Of a stretch of DNA of 64,000 nt, positions 9,432-19,029 are shown piece by piece. The position numbers and the translations under genes are program-made. Under the pieces are notes generated by a model. The model was not told the DNA's origin and ran no database searches. It worked only from the letters and a program-made list of their open reading frames with translations. How positions within the stretch are numbered: the first letter of the stretch is position 1; each line of letters begins with the position of its first letter. The stretch comes from Lutimaribacter saemankumensis (lineage in GTDB: Bacteria > Pseudomonadota > Alphaproteobacteria > Rhodobacterales > Rhodobacteraceae), in contig NZ_FNEB01000007.1 in NCBI RefSeq assembly GCF_900100005.1, positions 62,001-126,000 of the forward strand. The letters run 5' to 3'.

Positions 9432-10304
9432 ATGTTCACCTGCACCCTGATCGCCCGGCCCGGCACGCTCGACCCGGCACTTGTCGAAAGCCTGCGCAAT
9501 GCCTGGGGCGGCGGTGATGCGCAGTGGCTGTCCCCGGACGAAGCGGCGGAATTCCCGCTGGCCGCTATTCCGGCCAACCGCTGGGATGTGTGGGCCGATG
9601 TGCAGGAACTGGGCGTGGACCTTGTCATCCAGCACAGCGAGGGCCGGCGCAAGAAGATGCTGCTGGCCGATATGGACAGCACGATGATCCAGCAGGAATG
9701 CATCGACGAGCTTGCCGACGAAGCCGGGGTGGGCGACCGCGTCAAGGATATCACCGCCCGCGCAATGAACGGTGAGCTGGATTTTGAAGGCGCACTGACC
9801 GAACGCGTGGCCCTGCTGAAGGGGCTGGATGCCGGTGTGATCGATCATGTTCTGAACACGCGCATCACCTATATGCCGGGCGGCGCGGCCCTGCTGGCCA
9901 CGATGAAGGCGCATGGGGCGCACACGGTTCTGGTATCGGGCGGGTTCACCGCGTTCACGGCAAAGGTGGCGGCCGAGCTTGGCTTTGACGAGAACCGTGC
10001 CAACACGCTGCTGGTCGAGAACGGCAAGCTGACCGGCGATGTCGCCCGGCCGATCCTGGGCCGTCAGGCCAAGGTCGACGCGTTGGAACAGGTGACCGCA
10101 AGGCTGGGCCTGTCCGATGCGGATGTGATCGCCGTGGGCGACGGGGCCAACGATCTTGGCATGCTGCATCGTGCAGGGGCGGGCGTGGCGCTGCATGCCA
10201 AACCTGCCGTAGCGGCGGAATGTGATCTGCGCGTGAACCACGGCGATCTAACGGCGCTGTTGTTCCTGCAAGGCTACGCGCGCGCGGAATTCGCGGCGGT
10301 CTGA
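9432..10304 (+). CDS. serB: Phosphoserine phosphatase
   Basis: A 290-residue HAD-superfamily enzyme that releases serine from phosphoserine, the last step of serine synthesis. Motif I is DMDSTMI (about residue 79), with QQECIDELADEAG after it, motif II is VSGGFTAF, motif III Lys is in GRQAKVDAL and motif IV is GDGANDLGML. The first 75 residues are an N-terminal extension like that of other SerB proteins. It is divergent from serC-serA, which completes the pathway in one locus. It converges on the asparaginase gene with 13 bases between stops. Confidence 0.95.
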   Translation: MFTCTLIARPGTLDPALVESLRNAWGGGDAQWLSPDEAAEFPLAAIPANRWDVWADVQELGVDLVIQHSEGRRKKMLLADMDSTMIQQECIDELADEAGVGDRVKDITARAMNGELDFEGALTERVALLKGLDAGVIDHVLNTRITYMPGGAALLATMKAHGAHTVLVSGGFTAFTAKVAAELGFDENRANTLLVENGKLTGDVARPILGRQAKVDALEQVTARLGLSDADVIAVGDGANDLGMLHRAGAGVALHAKPAVAAECDLRVNHGDLTALLFLQGYARAEFAAV

Positions 10305-10317
10305 TCCGCGCCGCGGT

Positions 10318-11316
10318 TCAGGCCGCGAATGCCGCCGCTGGCCGGATCGAACCGGTCTCCAGCCCGGCGAAGTTGCGGATCGGGGCATTCAGGAATTTCC
10401 GTGCCGCGGGATGATTGGCATCGAGAAGGCCCAGCCGGACCAGGATTGCGGCAATGGCGCATTCCGCGCCCCGCGTCCCGCCATCGGTGATCTTCAGCGC
10501 GACACCCAGCTTACGTTCGGGGATGATTGCTATAAAGAACGCTTCGGCCCCGGTTTTCAGGGCCACACGCCCGTCCATGGCGCGCATCAGTTCGGTGCAT
10601 GCGCGGCCTTCGCCTGCGACAAGCTCGGGGTAGGTCACCATGGCCTGCACCAGCGCGGCTGCCGCCGTCTGTTGTGTTCCGGCGCCGTCCCGCGCGGCCG
10701 CGAAAAAAGCCATTGCGCGCGCCATGCCATGCAGCGAGGTCGCGAAATTGGGGGCTGAGCAGCCGTCGATGCCGAATCCGGGGCTTTCCTCGCCGGTGAC
10801 ATCTTCAAAGGCCGTCTTGCAGGCCATTTGCACCGGGTGATCGGGGTCGACATAGTCCGGGCCAGCGCCCAAGTGGTCGGACAGAGTCAGAAAGCCGGCG
10901 TGCTTGCCAGAACAATTGTTGTGGATGCGGCAGGGCGCCCGGCCCTCGCGGATCATGGCATCGCGGATTTCGATGTCACGGGGTTCCTGCGGGCCGCAGC
11001 GGAAATCGTCGTCGGCCTTGCCGATGTGATCCAGCCAGGCCTGCACACGGTCGATATGGATCGCTGCAGCGTTGTGTGACGCGCAGGCCAGCGCAAGATG
11101 TTCGCCGCCCAAACCGGCGGCCTTGGCGGCACCGCTGGTCAACAGGGGCAGGGCCTGGATCATCTTGGAAGACGACCGCGGCAGGACAATCGCCTGCGGG
11201 TCTCCCCATGCCTCGACGATCTGGCCTGTGTCGTCACAGATCACCGCATGACCCAGATGCACGCTTTCCAGAATCGGGCCACGCCAGATCTCGGCCATTG
11301 GAACGGGGTTTGTCAT
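10318..11316 (-). CDS. L-asparaginase, Rhizobium etli type (asparaginase II family)
   Basis: A 332-residue protein of the family (PF06089) that includes the rhizobial asparaginases, which are unrelated in fold to the classical bacterial types. The predicted catalytic Ser-Lys elements are visible: RSSSKMIQALP (near 48-51), ACASHN (near 80) and NNCSGKHAGFL with a metal-binding Cys (near 135); a later conserved Cys is in GIDGCSAPN. It hydrolyses asparagine to aspartate and ammonia. The substrate call follows the family, as no neighbour bears on it. Confidence 0.85.
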   Translation of the reverse strand: MTNPVPMAEIWRGPILESVHLGHAVICDDTGQIVEAWGDPQAIVLPRSSSKMIQALPLLTSGAAKAAGLGGEHLALACASHNAAAIHIDRVQAWLDHIGKADDDFRCGPQEPRDIEIRDAMIREGRAPCRIHNNCSGKHAGFLTLSDHLGAGPDYVDPDHPVQMACKTAFEDVTGEESPGFGIDGCSAPNFATSLHGMARAMAFFAAARDGAGTQQTAAAALVQAMVTYPELVAGEGRACTELMRAMDGRVALKTGAEAFFIAIIPERKLGVALKITDGGTRGAECAIAAILVRLGLLDANHPAARKFLNAPIRNFAGLETGSIRPAAAFAA

Positions 11317-11482
11317 GATCTTTGCCCTTCAAATCTGTGCGAAAATTCGCCAATGGCCCTTTCGCCGGTGGCGGATCCTACGTTAATGTCGCAATGTCGA
11401 GACGGATTGGTGCCGTATGAGCAAAGCGAAAACAAGCGGCATCGAATGAATTGAGGCTAACGAACAGCTGGAGGCTGGTCAC

Positions 11483-12010
11483 ATGGTATCACGGATTGCG
11501 AAAACGCTGGCCTGCGCCACTATGGTGCTGGCGGGTACGCATGCCTGGGCGCAAGACACGAGCGACAACCAGGTTGCCGCAAAAACCGATTGGAGTGTGT
11601 TCGAAGACACCGACCCAAAGGAATGCTGGGCGGTTTCCTCGCCCAAGGAAACGGTCAATACCCGCGATGGGCGCGTGGTGGCGGTGCGACGGGGTGAAAT
11701 CCTGTTCATGGCGTTCTATCGCCCGGCGGCCGGGGTGCAGGGTCAACTTGGGTTCACCGGGGGCTATCCCTTTGCAAGCGGATCGACGGTGAACCTGAAT
11801 GTCGACGGAACCGAGTTCGAACTGTTCACCGAAGGCGAATGGGCCTGGCCGGCATCTGCCGCGGATGACGCCAAGATCATCACCGCGTTGAAGCGCGGGG
11901 CAAGCGCCGTATTGACGGCGCGGTCTTCGCGCGGGACGACCACCAAGGACACTTTCTCGCTCCTGGGCTTTACCGCAGCTCTGGAAGAGGCCGAAAAACG
12001 CTGCCAGTAA
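11483..12010 (+). CDS. IalB-family (invasion-associated locus B) periplasmic protein
   Basis: A 175-residue secreted protein with a clear signal peptide (residues 1-23, cleavage after AWA). The mature part has the IalB fold signature: a conserved Cys in PKECWAVSSP, GGYPFASGSTVNLNVDG, and a closing Cys at the C-terminus that could form a disulfide with the first. The family is named after a Bartonella invasion protein, but members are widespread in free-living alphaproteobacteria and their role is unknown. GGAGG precedes the start. It is monocistronic, with a strong terminator behind it. Confidence 0.82.
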   Translation: MVSRIAKTLACATMVLAGTHAWAQDTSDNQVAAKTDWSVFEDTDPKECWAVSSPKETVNTRDGRVVAVRRGEILFMAFYRPAAGVQGQLGFTGGYPFASGSTVNLNVDGTEFELFTEGEWAWPASAADDAKIITALKRGASAVLTARSSRGTTTKDTFSLLGFTAALEEAEKRCQ

Positions 12011-12038
12011 GGCGCGTGCCTGGCAAACAATCGTATCA

Positions 12039-12068
12039 GGGGCGTCCGGGTCACCCGGGCGCCCTTTT
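12039..12068 (+). terminator. Rho-independent terminator after the IalB-family gene
   Basis: Arms GGGCGTCCGGG (12040-12050) and CCCGGGCGCCC (12054-12064), with a TCA loop and one G-U pair, are followed by TTTT. The hairpin lies 30 bases after the stop. Confidence 0.85.
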
Positions 12069-12204
12069 CATTGTGCGGGCCAGGGTTGTCTGAAAAGCCA
12101 CAACACCCGGATCATGCGTTGCTTTTTCTGGACGCGTCGCACCGCATTCTGTAGCTTGGTGGCAAATCGGGGCGAAAAGACCCCGCACCTTGAGGCAGTC
12201 GAAT

Positions 12205-13383
12205 ATGTTTCCCGAGCGGTTCTCGAACCTACCGGCCTATGCGTTCCCGCGCCTGCGCGCGCTGCTTGACCCGCATCCTGCGGGCGGCCCGGTGCGTCAT
12301 ATGACAATCGGTGAACCCAAGCACCCGTTCCCCGCGTGGATTTCCGACATCATCGCACGCGAAATGTCGGGTTTCGGGCAATACCCGCCCAACGAAGGCA
12401 CGCCGGAACTGCGCGGCGCGATTACCGACTGGCTGCACCGTCGCTATGGCGTGACGATGGACCCGGAAACGCAGGTGATGGCGCTGAACGGGACGCGCGA
12501 GGGGCTGTACAACGCCTGCATGGCGCTGATCCCCGAGGTCAAGAACGGGGCGAAACCGGCCATCCTGATGCCGAACCCCTTTTACCAGGTCTACATGATC
12601 GGGGCGATTTCGGTGCAGGCGGAACCCGTCTTTGTGCCGGCGACCCGCGAAACAGGGTATCTGCCCGATTACATGTCGTTGCCGGCCGACCTGCTGAACA
12701 GGGTCGCGGCCGCCTATATCTGTTCGCCTGCAAACCCGCAGGGCGCCGTTGCAAGCCGCGCTTACTGGACCGATCTGATCGGGCTGGCCGAAAAATACGA
12801 TTTCCAGGTCTTCGCCGACGAATGTTACAGCGAAATCTACCGTGGTGAACCGCCTGTCGGTGCGCTTGAGGTCGCGGGCGAAATGGGCGTGTCGCCCGAT
12901 CGCGTGGTGGTGTTCCATTCGTTGTCGAAGCGGTCCAACCTGCCGGGGCTGCGATCCGGCTTTGTCGCGGGTGGAGAAGAAAGCATCAAGCGGATGAAGC
13001 AGCTGCGCGCTTATTCCGGTGCACCTCTGCCGCTGCCGCTTCAACGCGTGTCCGAGGCCGTCTGGGCCGACGAAGCGCATGTGCAGGAAAACCGCGCGCT
13101 TTACGGCGAAAAGTACGCGGTCGCGGACCAGATTTTTGCCGGCGTCAACAGCTACCAGGGCCCCGAGGCCGGGTTTTTCCTGTGGCTGCCGGTCGAGGAC
13201 GGCGAAGCCGCCGCATTGAAGGCCTGGACGGAAACCGGCGTTCGGGTGCTGCCCGGCGCCTACCTGAGCCGCGAGACGGCACAGGGCAATCCGGGCCAGG
13301 GTTATATCCGGGTCGCGATGGTGGCCCCCCTGGAAGAGATGCGCGAAGGGCTGATCGCCCTGCGCGATTGCATCTACAGGTAA
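12205..13383 (+). CDS. Class I/II aminotransferase, DapC-like
   Basis: A 392-residue fold-type I PLP aminotransferase. It opens FPERFSNLPAYAFPRLR and reads MTIGEPKHPFP, a pattern seen in proteobacterial DapC (N-succinyl-diaminopimelate transaminase). The PLP lysine is in HSLSKRSNLPGLRSGF (about residue 240). A role in lysine and peptidoglycan precursor synthesis is the likely one, but related aspartate or methionine aminotransferases cannot be excluded. I start at the ATG (12205) after a GAGGCAG site rather than the TTG 15 bases upstream. ftsK follows after 27 bases and may be co-transcribed. Confidence 0.8.
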   Translation: MFPERFSNLPAYAFPRLRALLDPHPAGGPVRHMTIGEPKHPFPAWISDIIAREMSGFGQYPPNEGTPELRGAITDWLHRRYGVTMDPETQVMALNGTREGLYNACMALIPEVKNGAKPAILMPNPFYQVYMIGAISVQAEPVFVPATRETGYLPDYMSLPADLLNRVAAAYICSPANPQGAVASRAYWTDLIGLAEKYDFQVFADECYSEIYRGEPPVGALEVAGEMGVSPDRVVVFHSLSKRSNLPGLRSGFVAGGEESIKRMKQLRAYSGAPLPLPLQRVSEAVWADEAHVQENRALYGEKYAVADQIFAGVNSYQGPEAGFFLWLPVEDGEAAALKAWTETGVRVLPGAYLSRETAQGNPGQGYIRVAMVAPLEEMREGLIALRDCIYR

Positions 13384-13410
13384 CGAAAAGAAACGAGGAC
13401 GAGGCGAGGC

Positions 13411-16311
13411 ATGGCATATCAGACACGGGGGCGTGATCCGCTGTTCGACAGCGACATGGCCGAGGCAATCGAAAAGCGCGGCAAGGAATTGTTGGGTATC
13501 GGCCTTATGGTTCTGGCCGCCGCCGCCGCCGCGATGGTCATCAGCTACCACCCCGAAGATCCGTCGTTCCTGTCGGCCACGGATCAGCCGGTTCAGAACT
13601 GGCTTGGCCGCTTCGGTGCCTCGATTGCCGCGCCGCTGTTCATGATCGTCGGATGGGCCGCCTGGGGCCTGCCGATCGTTCTGGGGGCCTGGGGCTTGCG
13701 GCTGGTGTTGCATAGCGGTGCAGAGCGCGCAGTTGGCCGGTTGATCTTTGCGCCGATCTGGGTTGCCGTGCTGTCGCTTTATGCCGCGTCCCTGACGCCG
13801 GGGGCGGAATGGGCGCAAACCCATTCCTTTGGGCTGGGCGGCCTGTTCGGGGACACCGTTCTTGGCACGCTTCTGGGCATTCTACCCGTTGGCGCCTCTT
13901 TTGGCCTCAAGGTCATTTCGCTGCTTCTGGGTGCGTCCATGCTGGTGCTTGGAGCGTTTGTTCTGGGCTTCACCATGCCCGAGCTGCGCCGCATCGCACG
14001 CTTTCTGATCGTTGGCCTGGTCGTGGCCTATGCCGGTCTGATGACCCTTTTGGGTCGTGGTGCCGGCGGGGCCGTGCAGGCCGCGCGGAGCATGCAGGCC
14101 CGCGCCGCCGAGCGCCGCGCCGAACGAGAACTGGCGGCACAGGAAGCGGCGGAATACGCGGCCGCACAACAGGCCGTCGCCCCGCCGATGATGCACCGGG
14201 TGCGCCGTGCCGAACCTCCGGTCTCTGCCGGGCATGACCTGATCGAGGACGACGACGAGCCGGTACGTGGCGGCCTTTTCGCCCGTATGCCGAGCCTCAT
14301 CCGCCGGCCAGAGCCTATGCCCGAACCTGAACTCGTAACCCCCGATCCCGTTGCGGGCGACCCCGATATGCCGGGCGACGATCGTATCCGTGCAAAGATC
14401 GCGGATGTCATCAAAAGCCGTGCCCGCGGCGGTGCGGCGATCATTGCGCCGGGCGTGGCGCCGCTGACCAAGGGGCGCGGCCGTGGCCCCGACCCCTTGC
14501 TATTGAACACCGCGCGCCCCGCGGTTGGCGGGCTGCCGCCCGAGCCGCCGTTGACCGCCGCGCATGCCGCGCAGCCGGCTCTTTCGGTACCGCCGGCACC
14601 TGAAAACATCTTTGAAGACGACGACGGTGATGACGGATACCTGCCTTTGCAGGAAGAGCAGTTTGCCCAGCCGGTGATCCCGACGGCCGAGCCGCGAAAG
14701 GTCGTTCAGCACCCCGCGCGTAAACCGGTCCAACCCTCGTCGCGTGCGCGTGCCGAGGCGCAGCCGGCACTCCCGCTGGAAGACCGGGCCTCGGTCGCCT
14801 ATGAACTGCCGCCGCTGAACCTGCTGGCCAGCCCGGAAACGGTGCAGCGCCAGCAACTGAGCGACGAAGCCCTGGAAGAGAACGCGCGGATGCTGGAAAC
14901 GGTCCTGGACGATTATGGCGTCAAGGGCGAGATCGTCAGCGTTCGCCCCGGTCCCGTCGTGACCATGTACGAACTGGAGCCGGCCCCCGGCCTCAAGGCC
15001 AGCCGCGTGATCGGCCTGGCCGACGATATCGCGCGGTCGATGTCGGCGCTGTCCGCCCGCGTATCGACCGTTCCGGGCCGCAGCGTGATCGGGATCGAAC
15101 TGCCGAACGACTATCGCGAGATGGTGAATTTCCGCGAAGTCCTGTCGAGCCGTGATTATGGCGACGGCAAGCACAAGCTGCCCCTGGCGCTGGGCAAGGA
15201 TATCGGCGGCGACCCTGTCGTCGCGAACCTGGCCAAGATGCCCCACCTGCTGATCGCGGGCACCACCGGGTCGGGTAAATCGGTGGCGATCAATACCATG
15301 ATCCTGTCGCTGCTTTACAAGCTCACCCCCGAGGAATGCCGGCTGATCATGATCGACCCGAAGATGCTGGAACTGTCCGTCTATGACGGCATCCCGCACC
15401 TTCTGTCGCCCGTTGTCACCGACCCGAAAAAGGCGGTCGTTGCCTTGAAATGGGTCGTGGGTGAAATGGAAGAACGGTATCGCAAGATGTCCAAGATGGG
15501 CGTGCGCAACATCGACGGCTTCAACAGCCGCGTGGCCGACGCCTTGGCCAAGGGCGAGATGTTCAGCCGTACGGTGCAGACCGGGTTCGACGATGAAACC
15601 GGCGAACCCGTGTTCGAAACCGAAGAGTTCGCACCCGAAAAGATGCCCTATATCGTCGTCATCGTCGACGAGATGGCCGACCTGATGATGGTTGCGGGCA
15701 AGGAAATCGAAGCCTGCATTCAGCGTCTGGCGCAGATGGCGCGTGCGTCCGGCATTCACCTGATCATGGCCACGCAGCGGCCGTCGGTGGACGTGATCAC
15801 CGGCACGATCAAGGCGAACTTCCCGACGCGGATTTCGTTCCAGGTGACATCCAAGATCGACAGCCGCACCATCCTGGGCGAGCAGGGTGCCGAGCAGCTT
15901 TTGGGCCAGGGCGACATGCTCTACATGGCGGGTGGCGCCAAGATCACCCGCTGCCATGCGCCCTTTGTCTCGGATGAAGAGGTCGAAGAGATCGTCAACC
16001 ACCTGAAATCCTATGGCCCGCCCGAATATATCGGTGGCGTCGTGGAAGGCCCGGATGATGACAAGGCCGACAATATCGACGCCGTGCTTGGCCTGAACAC
16101 CGGTGGAAACACTACGGGCGAGGATGCGCTTTACGATCAGGCGGTGGCGATTGCGATCAAGGATCGCAAATGCTCGACCTCGTATATCCAGCGCAAGCTG
16201 GGCATCGGCTATAACAAGGCTGCGCGCTTGGTCGAGCAGATGGAAGACGAAGGCATCGTGAGCGCCGCAAACCACGTGGGCAAGCGCGAAATCCTGGTGC
16301 CCGAGCAATAA
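13411..16311 (+). CDS. ftsK: DNA translocase FtsK
   Basis: A 966-residue septal DNA pump that clears the chromosome from the division plane and activates XerCD at dif. The N-terminal domain (residues about 25-215) has four or so membrane segments. It is followed by a low-complexity Pro/Ala/Glu-rich linker (about 215-470), then the RecA-like motor with Walker A GTTGSGKS (about 617) and Walker [13 protein letters not shown], and a C-terminal winged-helix gamma domain (about 900-966, ending KREILVPEQ) that reads KOPS sites. Length and order are normal. Confidence 0.97.
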   Translation: MAYQTRGRDPLFDSDMAEAIEKRGKELLGIGLMVLAAAAAAMVISYHPEDPSFLSATDQPVQNWLGRFGASIAAPLFMIVGWAAWGLPIVLGAWGLRLVLHSGAERAVGRLIFAPIWVAVLSLYAASLTPGAEWAQTHSFGLGGLFGDTVLGTLLGILPVGASFGLKVISLLLGASMLVLGAFVLGFTMPELRRIARFLIVGLVVAYAGLMTLLGRGAGGAVQAARSMQARAAERRAERELAAQEAAEYAAAQQAVAPPMMHRVRRAEPPVSAGHDLIEDDDEPVRGGLFARMPSLIRRPEPMPEPELVTPDPVAGDPDMPGDDRIRAKIADVIKSRARGGAAIIAPGVAPLTKGRGRGPDPLLLNTARPAVGGLPPEPPLTAAHAAQPALSVPPAPENIFEDDDGDDGYLPLQEEQFAQPVIPTAEPRKVVQHPARKPVQPSSRARAEAQPALPLEDRASVAYELPPLNLLASPETVQRQQLSDEALEENARMLETVLDDYGVKGEIVSVRPGPVVTMYELEPAPGLKASRVIGLADDIARSMSALSARVSTVPGRSVIGIELPNDYREMVNFREVLSSRDYGDGKHKLPLALGKDIGGDPVVANLAKMPHLLIAGTTGSGKSVAINTMILSLLYKLTPEECRLIMIDPKMLELSVYDGIPHLLSPVVTDPKKAVVALKWVVGEMEERYRKMSKMGVRNIDGFNSRVADALAKGEMFSRTVQTGFDDETGEPVFETEEFAPEKMPYIVVIVDEMADLMMVAGKEIEACIQRLAQMARASGIHLIMATQRPSVDVITGTIKANFPTRISFQVTSKIDSRTILGEQGAEQLLGQGDMLYMAGGAKITRCHAPFVSDEEVEEIVNHLKSYGPPEYIGGVVEGPDDDKADNIDAVLGLNTGGNTTGEDALYDQAVAIAIKDRKCSTSYIQRKLGIGYNKAARLVEQMEDEGIVSAANHVGKREILVPEQ

Positions 16312-16391
16312 GTTGCCGGATGACGGACCCGTCGCGGTAACGTGACGGGCCGCATCTGGCGCGCTGGCCTGCCAAGGCATATTTTGGGTGC

Positions 16392-16997
16392 ATGATGGTT
16401 TTACGTTCCGTTCTTGCCGTGGCCCTGACACTCGCCACGTCCCTGCCAGCCGCAGCCGAAAAGCTGTCGCTGGCGGAAATCTCGCGCTATCTGAACGACC
16501 TTCAGACGGCGCAGGGCGCGTTTACGCAGATCAACGACGACGGCACGATCGACACTGGCACGATCTATATCAAGCGTCCGGGCCGTGTCCGGTTCGAATA
16601 CGCGCCACCGAACCCGGCGTTGGTATTGGCGGGGGCTGGCAGCGTCGCGGTTTTCGATGCGCAGTCGAACACGGGACCGGATGTCTACCCCCTGAACCAG
16701 ACGCCGCTGTCGATCATTCTCGCGCGTGACGTCGATCTGACCCGTGCCCGTATGGTGGTCGGGCACGACTCGGACGGCACCACCACGACGGTGACGGCGC
16801 AAGACCCCGACAATCCCGAATACGGCAACATCCAGCTTGTGTTCACGGCCAACCCGACCGAGTTGCGTCAGTGGCGGATAAACGACGGCGCCGGTGGCAC
16901 GACCACCGTTGTGCTGGGCGAAATGACGATTGGCGGCGCGATCAGCAATCGCCAGTTCGACATCCAGCGCGAGGCCGAAAGCCGCGGCGGCCGCTAA
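16392..16997 (+). CDS. lolA: Outer-membrane lipoprotein carrier protein LolA
   Basis: A 201-residue periplasmic chaperone that takes lipoproteins from LolCDE and delivers them to the outer membrane. A signal peptide (residues 1-22, ending AAA-EK) is followed by the LolA start pattern LSLAEISRYLNDLQTAQGAFTQ. The PGRVRFEYAPPNPALVLAGAG strand and TPLSIILARDVDL helix are typical. It follows ftsK by 80 bases in the same direction, a linkage also common elsewhere. Its stop overlaps that of the convergent Fe-S protein gene by 4 bases. Confidence 0.92.
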   Translation: MMVLRSVLAVALTLATSLPAAAEKLSLAEISRYLNDLQTAQGAFTQINDDGTIDTGTIYIKRPGRVRFEYAPPNPALVLAGAGSVAVFDAQSNTGPDVYPLNQTPLSIILARDVDLTRARMVVGHDSDGTTTTVTAQDPDNPEYGNIQLVFTANPTELRQWRINDGAGGTTTVVLGEMTIGGAISNRQFDIQREAESRGGR

Positions 16998-17971
16998 TCC
17001 CGCGCCGCGCGGCGGGCCAGCTTTTCCGCAAGGTTCAATCCGACACCGGGGCGTGACCAAGGGCATTGGGCGATGCAGATCGCGCAGCCATGCGTTTCAT
17101 TGAAAAAGGGCAGGCAGCGGTCGAAATCGACATACCATTTCGAAACCCCCCGCACGGTCTGCTTTTCCGGCGAGAGGGCTTGTGGCGGACAGGCATCTTC
17201 GCACACACGGCACGCGGCGCAGAACGCGTCTATTCCGAAGTCACGCGGCGGGGTTGGGGCGAATGGTGCATCGGTCAGAACCGCAGACAATCGGAAAGAC
17301 GCGCCCATTTCCGGGTTGATGATGCTGCCGTGCTTGCCCAGCTCTCCAAACCCGCAGGCCAGCGCCGGCGGTATCAGCGCAAGCGCCCCGGTCATGGGGC
17401 CGGTCACGGGTTCGGCCTCCCAGCCTTGGCCGCGCAGCCAGTTGGCCACGGTTTTGGCGGCGCCTGCGGCGCGTCCGTATTGCCGGACGACCTCGCCCCC
17501 GGCATCCGGTTCCGGGGCTTTGGCGATTGCATCGTAATCGTGCTGCACGCCCAGAACGATCACGCGGGATTGCGGTATCTCGTATCCTTCGAACACCCAG
17601 CCCGGCTGCATTTCGGCCACGCCGGTCATTTCGCAAGTGCCATCCGCCACGAACCGGTCGAGCGCCGCCGTCCAACCGCCGGGCGCATGGTCGACACGCG
17701 CGGCTGCGACGTCGGCCATCGGTGTGTCGAGTATCTCTTGCCGCGCGGCCCTGGCTGCAACCAGCGCAGGGTGATCGGGTCGCACGCTGTAGAACCACCG
17801 CTGCATGCGGCCATGCGGAATGGTATCGGGATCAGGCGCCCAATATACCATGCGGGGGCGGCGCGGCGCGGTTTCGCCCAATCCGTTTATCGTGTTGCCG
17901 GACACTTCCGGTGCCAGCGCCATCTGCGCGGGATCGGGGGTGAACGGGCGGTGTGGCGATTTGCGCGGCAT
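16994..17971 (-). CDS. RdhA-like corrinoid/4Fe-4S protein (reductive dehalogenase or QueG relative)
   Basis: A 325-residue protein with two [4Fe-4S] sites: CAACRVCEDACP (Cys251, 254, 257, 261) and Cys286 with CAICIAQCPW (Cys296, 299, 303). Before them lies ACGFGELGKHGSIINPEMG (206-224) and VLTDAPF, closely resembling the cobalamin-domain segment of reductive dehalogenases; QueG epoxyqueuosine reductases have a related but different segment. There is no Tat signal, no membrane segment and no RdhB-like neighbour, so it would be cytoplasmic. It is shorter than RdhA (about 450-700 residues). The substrate is unknown; assignment to dehalogenation is inference. Confidence 0.65.
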   Translation of the reverse strand: MPRKSPHRPFTPDPAQMALAPEVSGNTINGLGETAPRRPRMVYWAPDPDTIPHGRMQRWFYSVRPDHPALVAARAARQEILDTPMADVAAARVDHAPGGWTAALDRFVADGTCEMTGVAEMQPGWVFEGYEIPQSRVIVLGVQHDYDAIAKAPEPDAGGEVVRQYGRAAGAAKTVANWLRGQGWEAEPVTGPMTGALALIPPALACGFGELGKHGSIINPEMGASFRLSAVLTDAPFAPTPPRDFGIDAFCAACRVCEDACPPQALSPEKQTVRGVSKWYVDFDRCLPFFNETHGCAICIAQCPWSRPGVGLNLAEKLARRAARD

Positions 17972-18007
17972 GATCCCAGCTTAGCCGGCATTTCCGGGCT
18001 GGCAAGA

Positions 18008-18946
18008 TCAGGCCGCGAGCAAGGCTACATGTTGCAGGGTCACACCGGAATCTGCCGCGAAGGTCGCGATCGGAACGCCATCCAGTGTCAGGGCGACACT
18101 GCCGGGAATTTCAGGGTCGTTTGCCAGACCCAGGGTTGGTTCGATACCTGCCGACGCGTCATAGACCACGACGATCTGATCCTCAGTCGGGTCGAAATCA
18201 TGGAGTGTGACAGGCTCTGAGATCCAGTCGCCGACCACCACGGTATCGGCGCCTTCGCCGGTGTCCACATGATCGGCATCGCCCGCTTCGATGATATCAT
18301 TGCCGCCACCGCCGTTCAGGAAATCGGTGGCATCGTCCCCGCGGCCGGTCAGGGTGTCGTGGCCCCAGCCCCCGAAAAGCGTGTCCTCATCCGCGCCGCC
18401 ATCAAGAATGTCATCGCCCAACCCGCCATGCAGCGTATCGTTTCCAGCATTGCCGGCGAGGGTGTCCGCGCCGCCGCCGCCGGCAAGGCTGTCATCGCCC
18501 TCACCGCCCGACAGGAAATCGTCATCGGCGGCACCAAACAAGGTATCTGACCCGGACCCGCCAAGAAGGTCATCGTTGCCGGTATCGCCCTGCAAAGTGT
18601 CGTCACCTGCGCCACCCGAAAGAGTGTCATCGCCGGAATGCCCGTGCAGATCGTCATCTCCGGCCCCGGCATCGAGGCTGTCGTCGCCGGCACCACCGCC
18701 CATTTCATCGACGCCATTGCCGCCGGACAGAACGTCGTTGCCCGCGCTTCCCGCGATGGTTTGATCGCCGTCCGACAATGCGAACATGTCCCCGGTGCCA
18801 GCGAGGGAGGTCAAATCGTTTCCGGTTTCCGACCCCGGCGTATCCGGCGCATCGACATCGTCAGCCGGCTCGCCGTCTTCCGGCATTACGGCGACAACGG
18901 CGGCCCCGGCCATCATGAGGCCAAAAAGACTGGCAAGCATCAACAT
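18008..18946 (-). CDS. RTX-type calcium-binding repeat protein with N-terminal membrane anchor
   Basis: A protein of about 312 residues. The first 22 residues (LMLASLFGLMMAGAAVVAV) form one hydrophobic segment, then an acidic linker, then roughly 15 glycine-aspartate nonapeptides of the GGxGxDxLx type (about residues 65-225). The C-terminal 80 residues carry no repeats (HDFDPTEDQIVVVYDASAG). Such repeats bind calcium in a beta-roll outside the cytoplasm. Classical RTX proteins lack an N-terminal hydrophobic segment, so this looks anchored or Sec-exported. A GTG at 18964 is an alternative start. No type I secretion genes are nearby. Confidence 0.78.
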   Translation of the reverse strand: MLMLASLFGLMMAGAAVVAVMPEDGEPADDVDAPDTPGSETGNDLTSLAGTGDMFALSDGDQTIAGSAGNDVLSGGNGVDEMGGGAGDDSLDAGAGDDDLHGHSGDDTLSGGAGDDTLQGDTGNDDLLGGSGSDTLFGAADDDFLSGGEGDDSLAGGGGADTLAGNAGNDTLHGGLGDDILDGGADEDTLFGGWGHDTLTGRGDDATDFLNGGGGNDIIEAGDADHVDTGEGADTVVVGDWISEPVTLHDFDPTEDQIVVVYDASAGIEPTLGLANDPEIPGSVALTLDGVPIATFAADSGVTLQHVALLAA

Positions 18947-19029
18947 CGTCAAACCCCGACACACTCACACCCATCGCACAGTTTGCCATGAATGGGGGAG
19001 GTCGGGTCAAACCCAATCCAATGCTGTGG

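Noticed and set aside
10293-10316. Hairpin CGCGGCG/CGCCGCG between serB and the asparaginase gene.
   Set aside because: Its stem lies mostly in the serB coding end, the loop is 10 bases and no T-run follows on either strand, so I do not call it a terminator.
12229-13824. A 531-codon minus-strand frame opposite the aminotransferase.
   Set aside because: It is antisense to a gene with clear PLP motifs and has no ribosome-binding site or recognisable domain.
16325-16362. CCCGTC/GACGGG hairpin between ftsK and lolA.
   Set aside because: The stem is only 6 bases with no T-run; too weak to call.
14500-16431. A 643-codon open frame on the minus strand opposite ftsK.
   Set aside because: It lies wholly across ftsK and lolA, has His/Asp/Gly/Arg-rich composition typical of antisense frames in GC-rich DNA, and shows no family motif.
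18200-18780. Short tandem repeats that at first look like a minisatellite or CRISPR.
   Set aside because: They are the in-frame glycine/aspartate codons of RTX nonapeptides; unit sequences vary, and there are no spacers or cas genes.
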